From assembly GCA_016208065.1 (NCBI GenBank), contig JACQYU010000052.1, forward strand, positions 1 through 5,251: DNA of 5,251 nucleotides, read 5' to 3'. How positions within the stretch are numbered: position 1 is the first letter of the stretch; the number at the start of each line of letters is the position of its first letter. Of the stretch, positions 4,994 to 5,251 are shown piece by piece. The position numbers and the translations under genes were made by a program. The stretch comes from Candidatus Falkowiibacteriota bacterium (lineage in GTDB: Bacteria > Patescibacteriota > Patescibacteriia > Patescibacteriales > GWC2-42-12). The notes beneath the pieces are model-generated. The model was given only the letters and a program-made list of their open reading frames with translations, was not told the origin of the DNA and did no database searches.

Positions 4994-5251
4994 TTATAAA
5001 TCAGTATCGGCTTCCGAAGTGTCCAAGTCTTGGCCCATTTCCACTTTACAATTTTTCAAATCGGATTTATAGGCGGTTAAAGCGCTTTTTACGCTTTCTT
5101 TATGCTTGTCTTTAGCTTCGTTTTTAGCTTTTTTATAGGCGGTAAAAGCATTGGCCATAGCTTTAGCTCTCTCTTGCCTGTCGCTTATGGCCAAAGCCGC
5201 CACATAAGCGTTTTTTCTGGTTTCCATGGCTGCTTTAACCGCCGCGCTATA
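4994..5251 (-). CDS. C-terminal part of an Ala/Lys-rich helical protein (5' end outside window)
   Basis: The frame stays open from the TAA at 4994 to the window edge; upstream of the internal ATG at 5227 the codons read YSAAVKAA with no stop, so the ATG is probably not the true start and the gene is partial. The 85 visible residues are dominated by Ala, Lys, Glu, Asp and Arg with almost no hydrophobic core, for example AMANAFTAYKKAKNEAKDKH. They look like a long surface-exposed helix or coiled coil, ending in an acidic tail (MGQDLDTSEADTDL). One Cys occurs, in LKNCKVEM. Loose internal repetition (AFTAYKKAK and ALTAYKSDLKN) suggests helical repeats. Similar Ala/Lys-rich tails occur, to my recollection, on predicted secreted proteins of Parcubacteria, but no signal peptide can be checked here. 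Function unknown. A strong terminator follows. Confidence 0.7.
   Translation of the reverse strand, partial: YSAAVKAAMETRKNAYVAALAISDRQERAKAMANAFTAYKKAKNEAKDKHKESVKSALTAYKSDLKNCKVEMGQDLDTSEADTDL

Overview
The window is a compact, AT-rich bacterial segment in which every well-supported gene lies on the minus strand, so it reads right to left. The organism is probably a Candidate Phyla Radiation (Patescibacteria, Parcubacteria-like) bacterium or a similar uncultured lineage. I infer this from the TypA sequence type, an Ala/Lys-rich protein tail of a kind I associate with these genomes, a GC-rich palindromic intergenic repeat of a style common in them, and -10 boxes sitting almost on start codons. 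No rRNA or database match backs this. No in-frame TGA occurs in the intact genes, so the standard bacterial code fits.

Layout in transcription order. (1) 5251-4994: C-terminal part of an Ala/Lys-rich, probably helical protein whose start lies outside the window, closed by a strong bidirectional hairpin terminator (4954-4982). (2) A clear promoter (TTGTTA-17-TATAAT, 4911-4939) lies 6 nt before the ATG of a PHP-domain phosphoesterase-like gene (4904-4134). A 222-aa membrane protein (4094-3426) with a coiled-coil start and a Cys/His-rich domain follows after 39 nt, probably in the same operon. Between them, a near-perfect Shine-Dalgarno sequence is separated from the second ATG by a 7-bp hairpin that would restore normal spacing when folded. 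(3) 3425-3169: a busy intergenic region with a strong sigma70-like promoter, a terminator-like hairpin at its start site, and a ~116-bp element bounded by 24-bp near-perfect inverted repeats with a GC-rich, internally palindromic core. (4) 3168-1577: the typA/bipA GTPase gene, broken into two frames. About 70 residues of the EF-G-like C-terminal domain are missing at the junction and the frame changes, so this is a pseudogene, a truncated-protein gene or an assembly error. A terminator follows at 1545-1561. (5) 1357-74: an intact Nramp-family metal-ion transporter whose two metal-binding motifs differ from the canonical DPGN and MPH.

The genes do not form one pathway. TypA acts on ribosomes under stress, the Nramp protein imports divalent cations, and the PHP protein and its membrane neighbour may act together at the membrane on an unknown substrate. 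I saw no CRISPR array, tRNA, rRNA or transposase gene. The most interesting items are the typA lesion, the non-canonical Nramp site, the inverted-repeat element upstream of typA, and the folded-spacer ribosome binding site.
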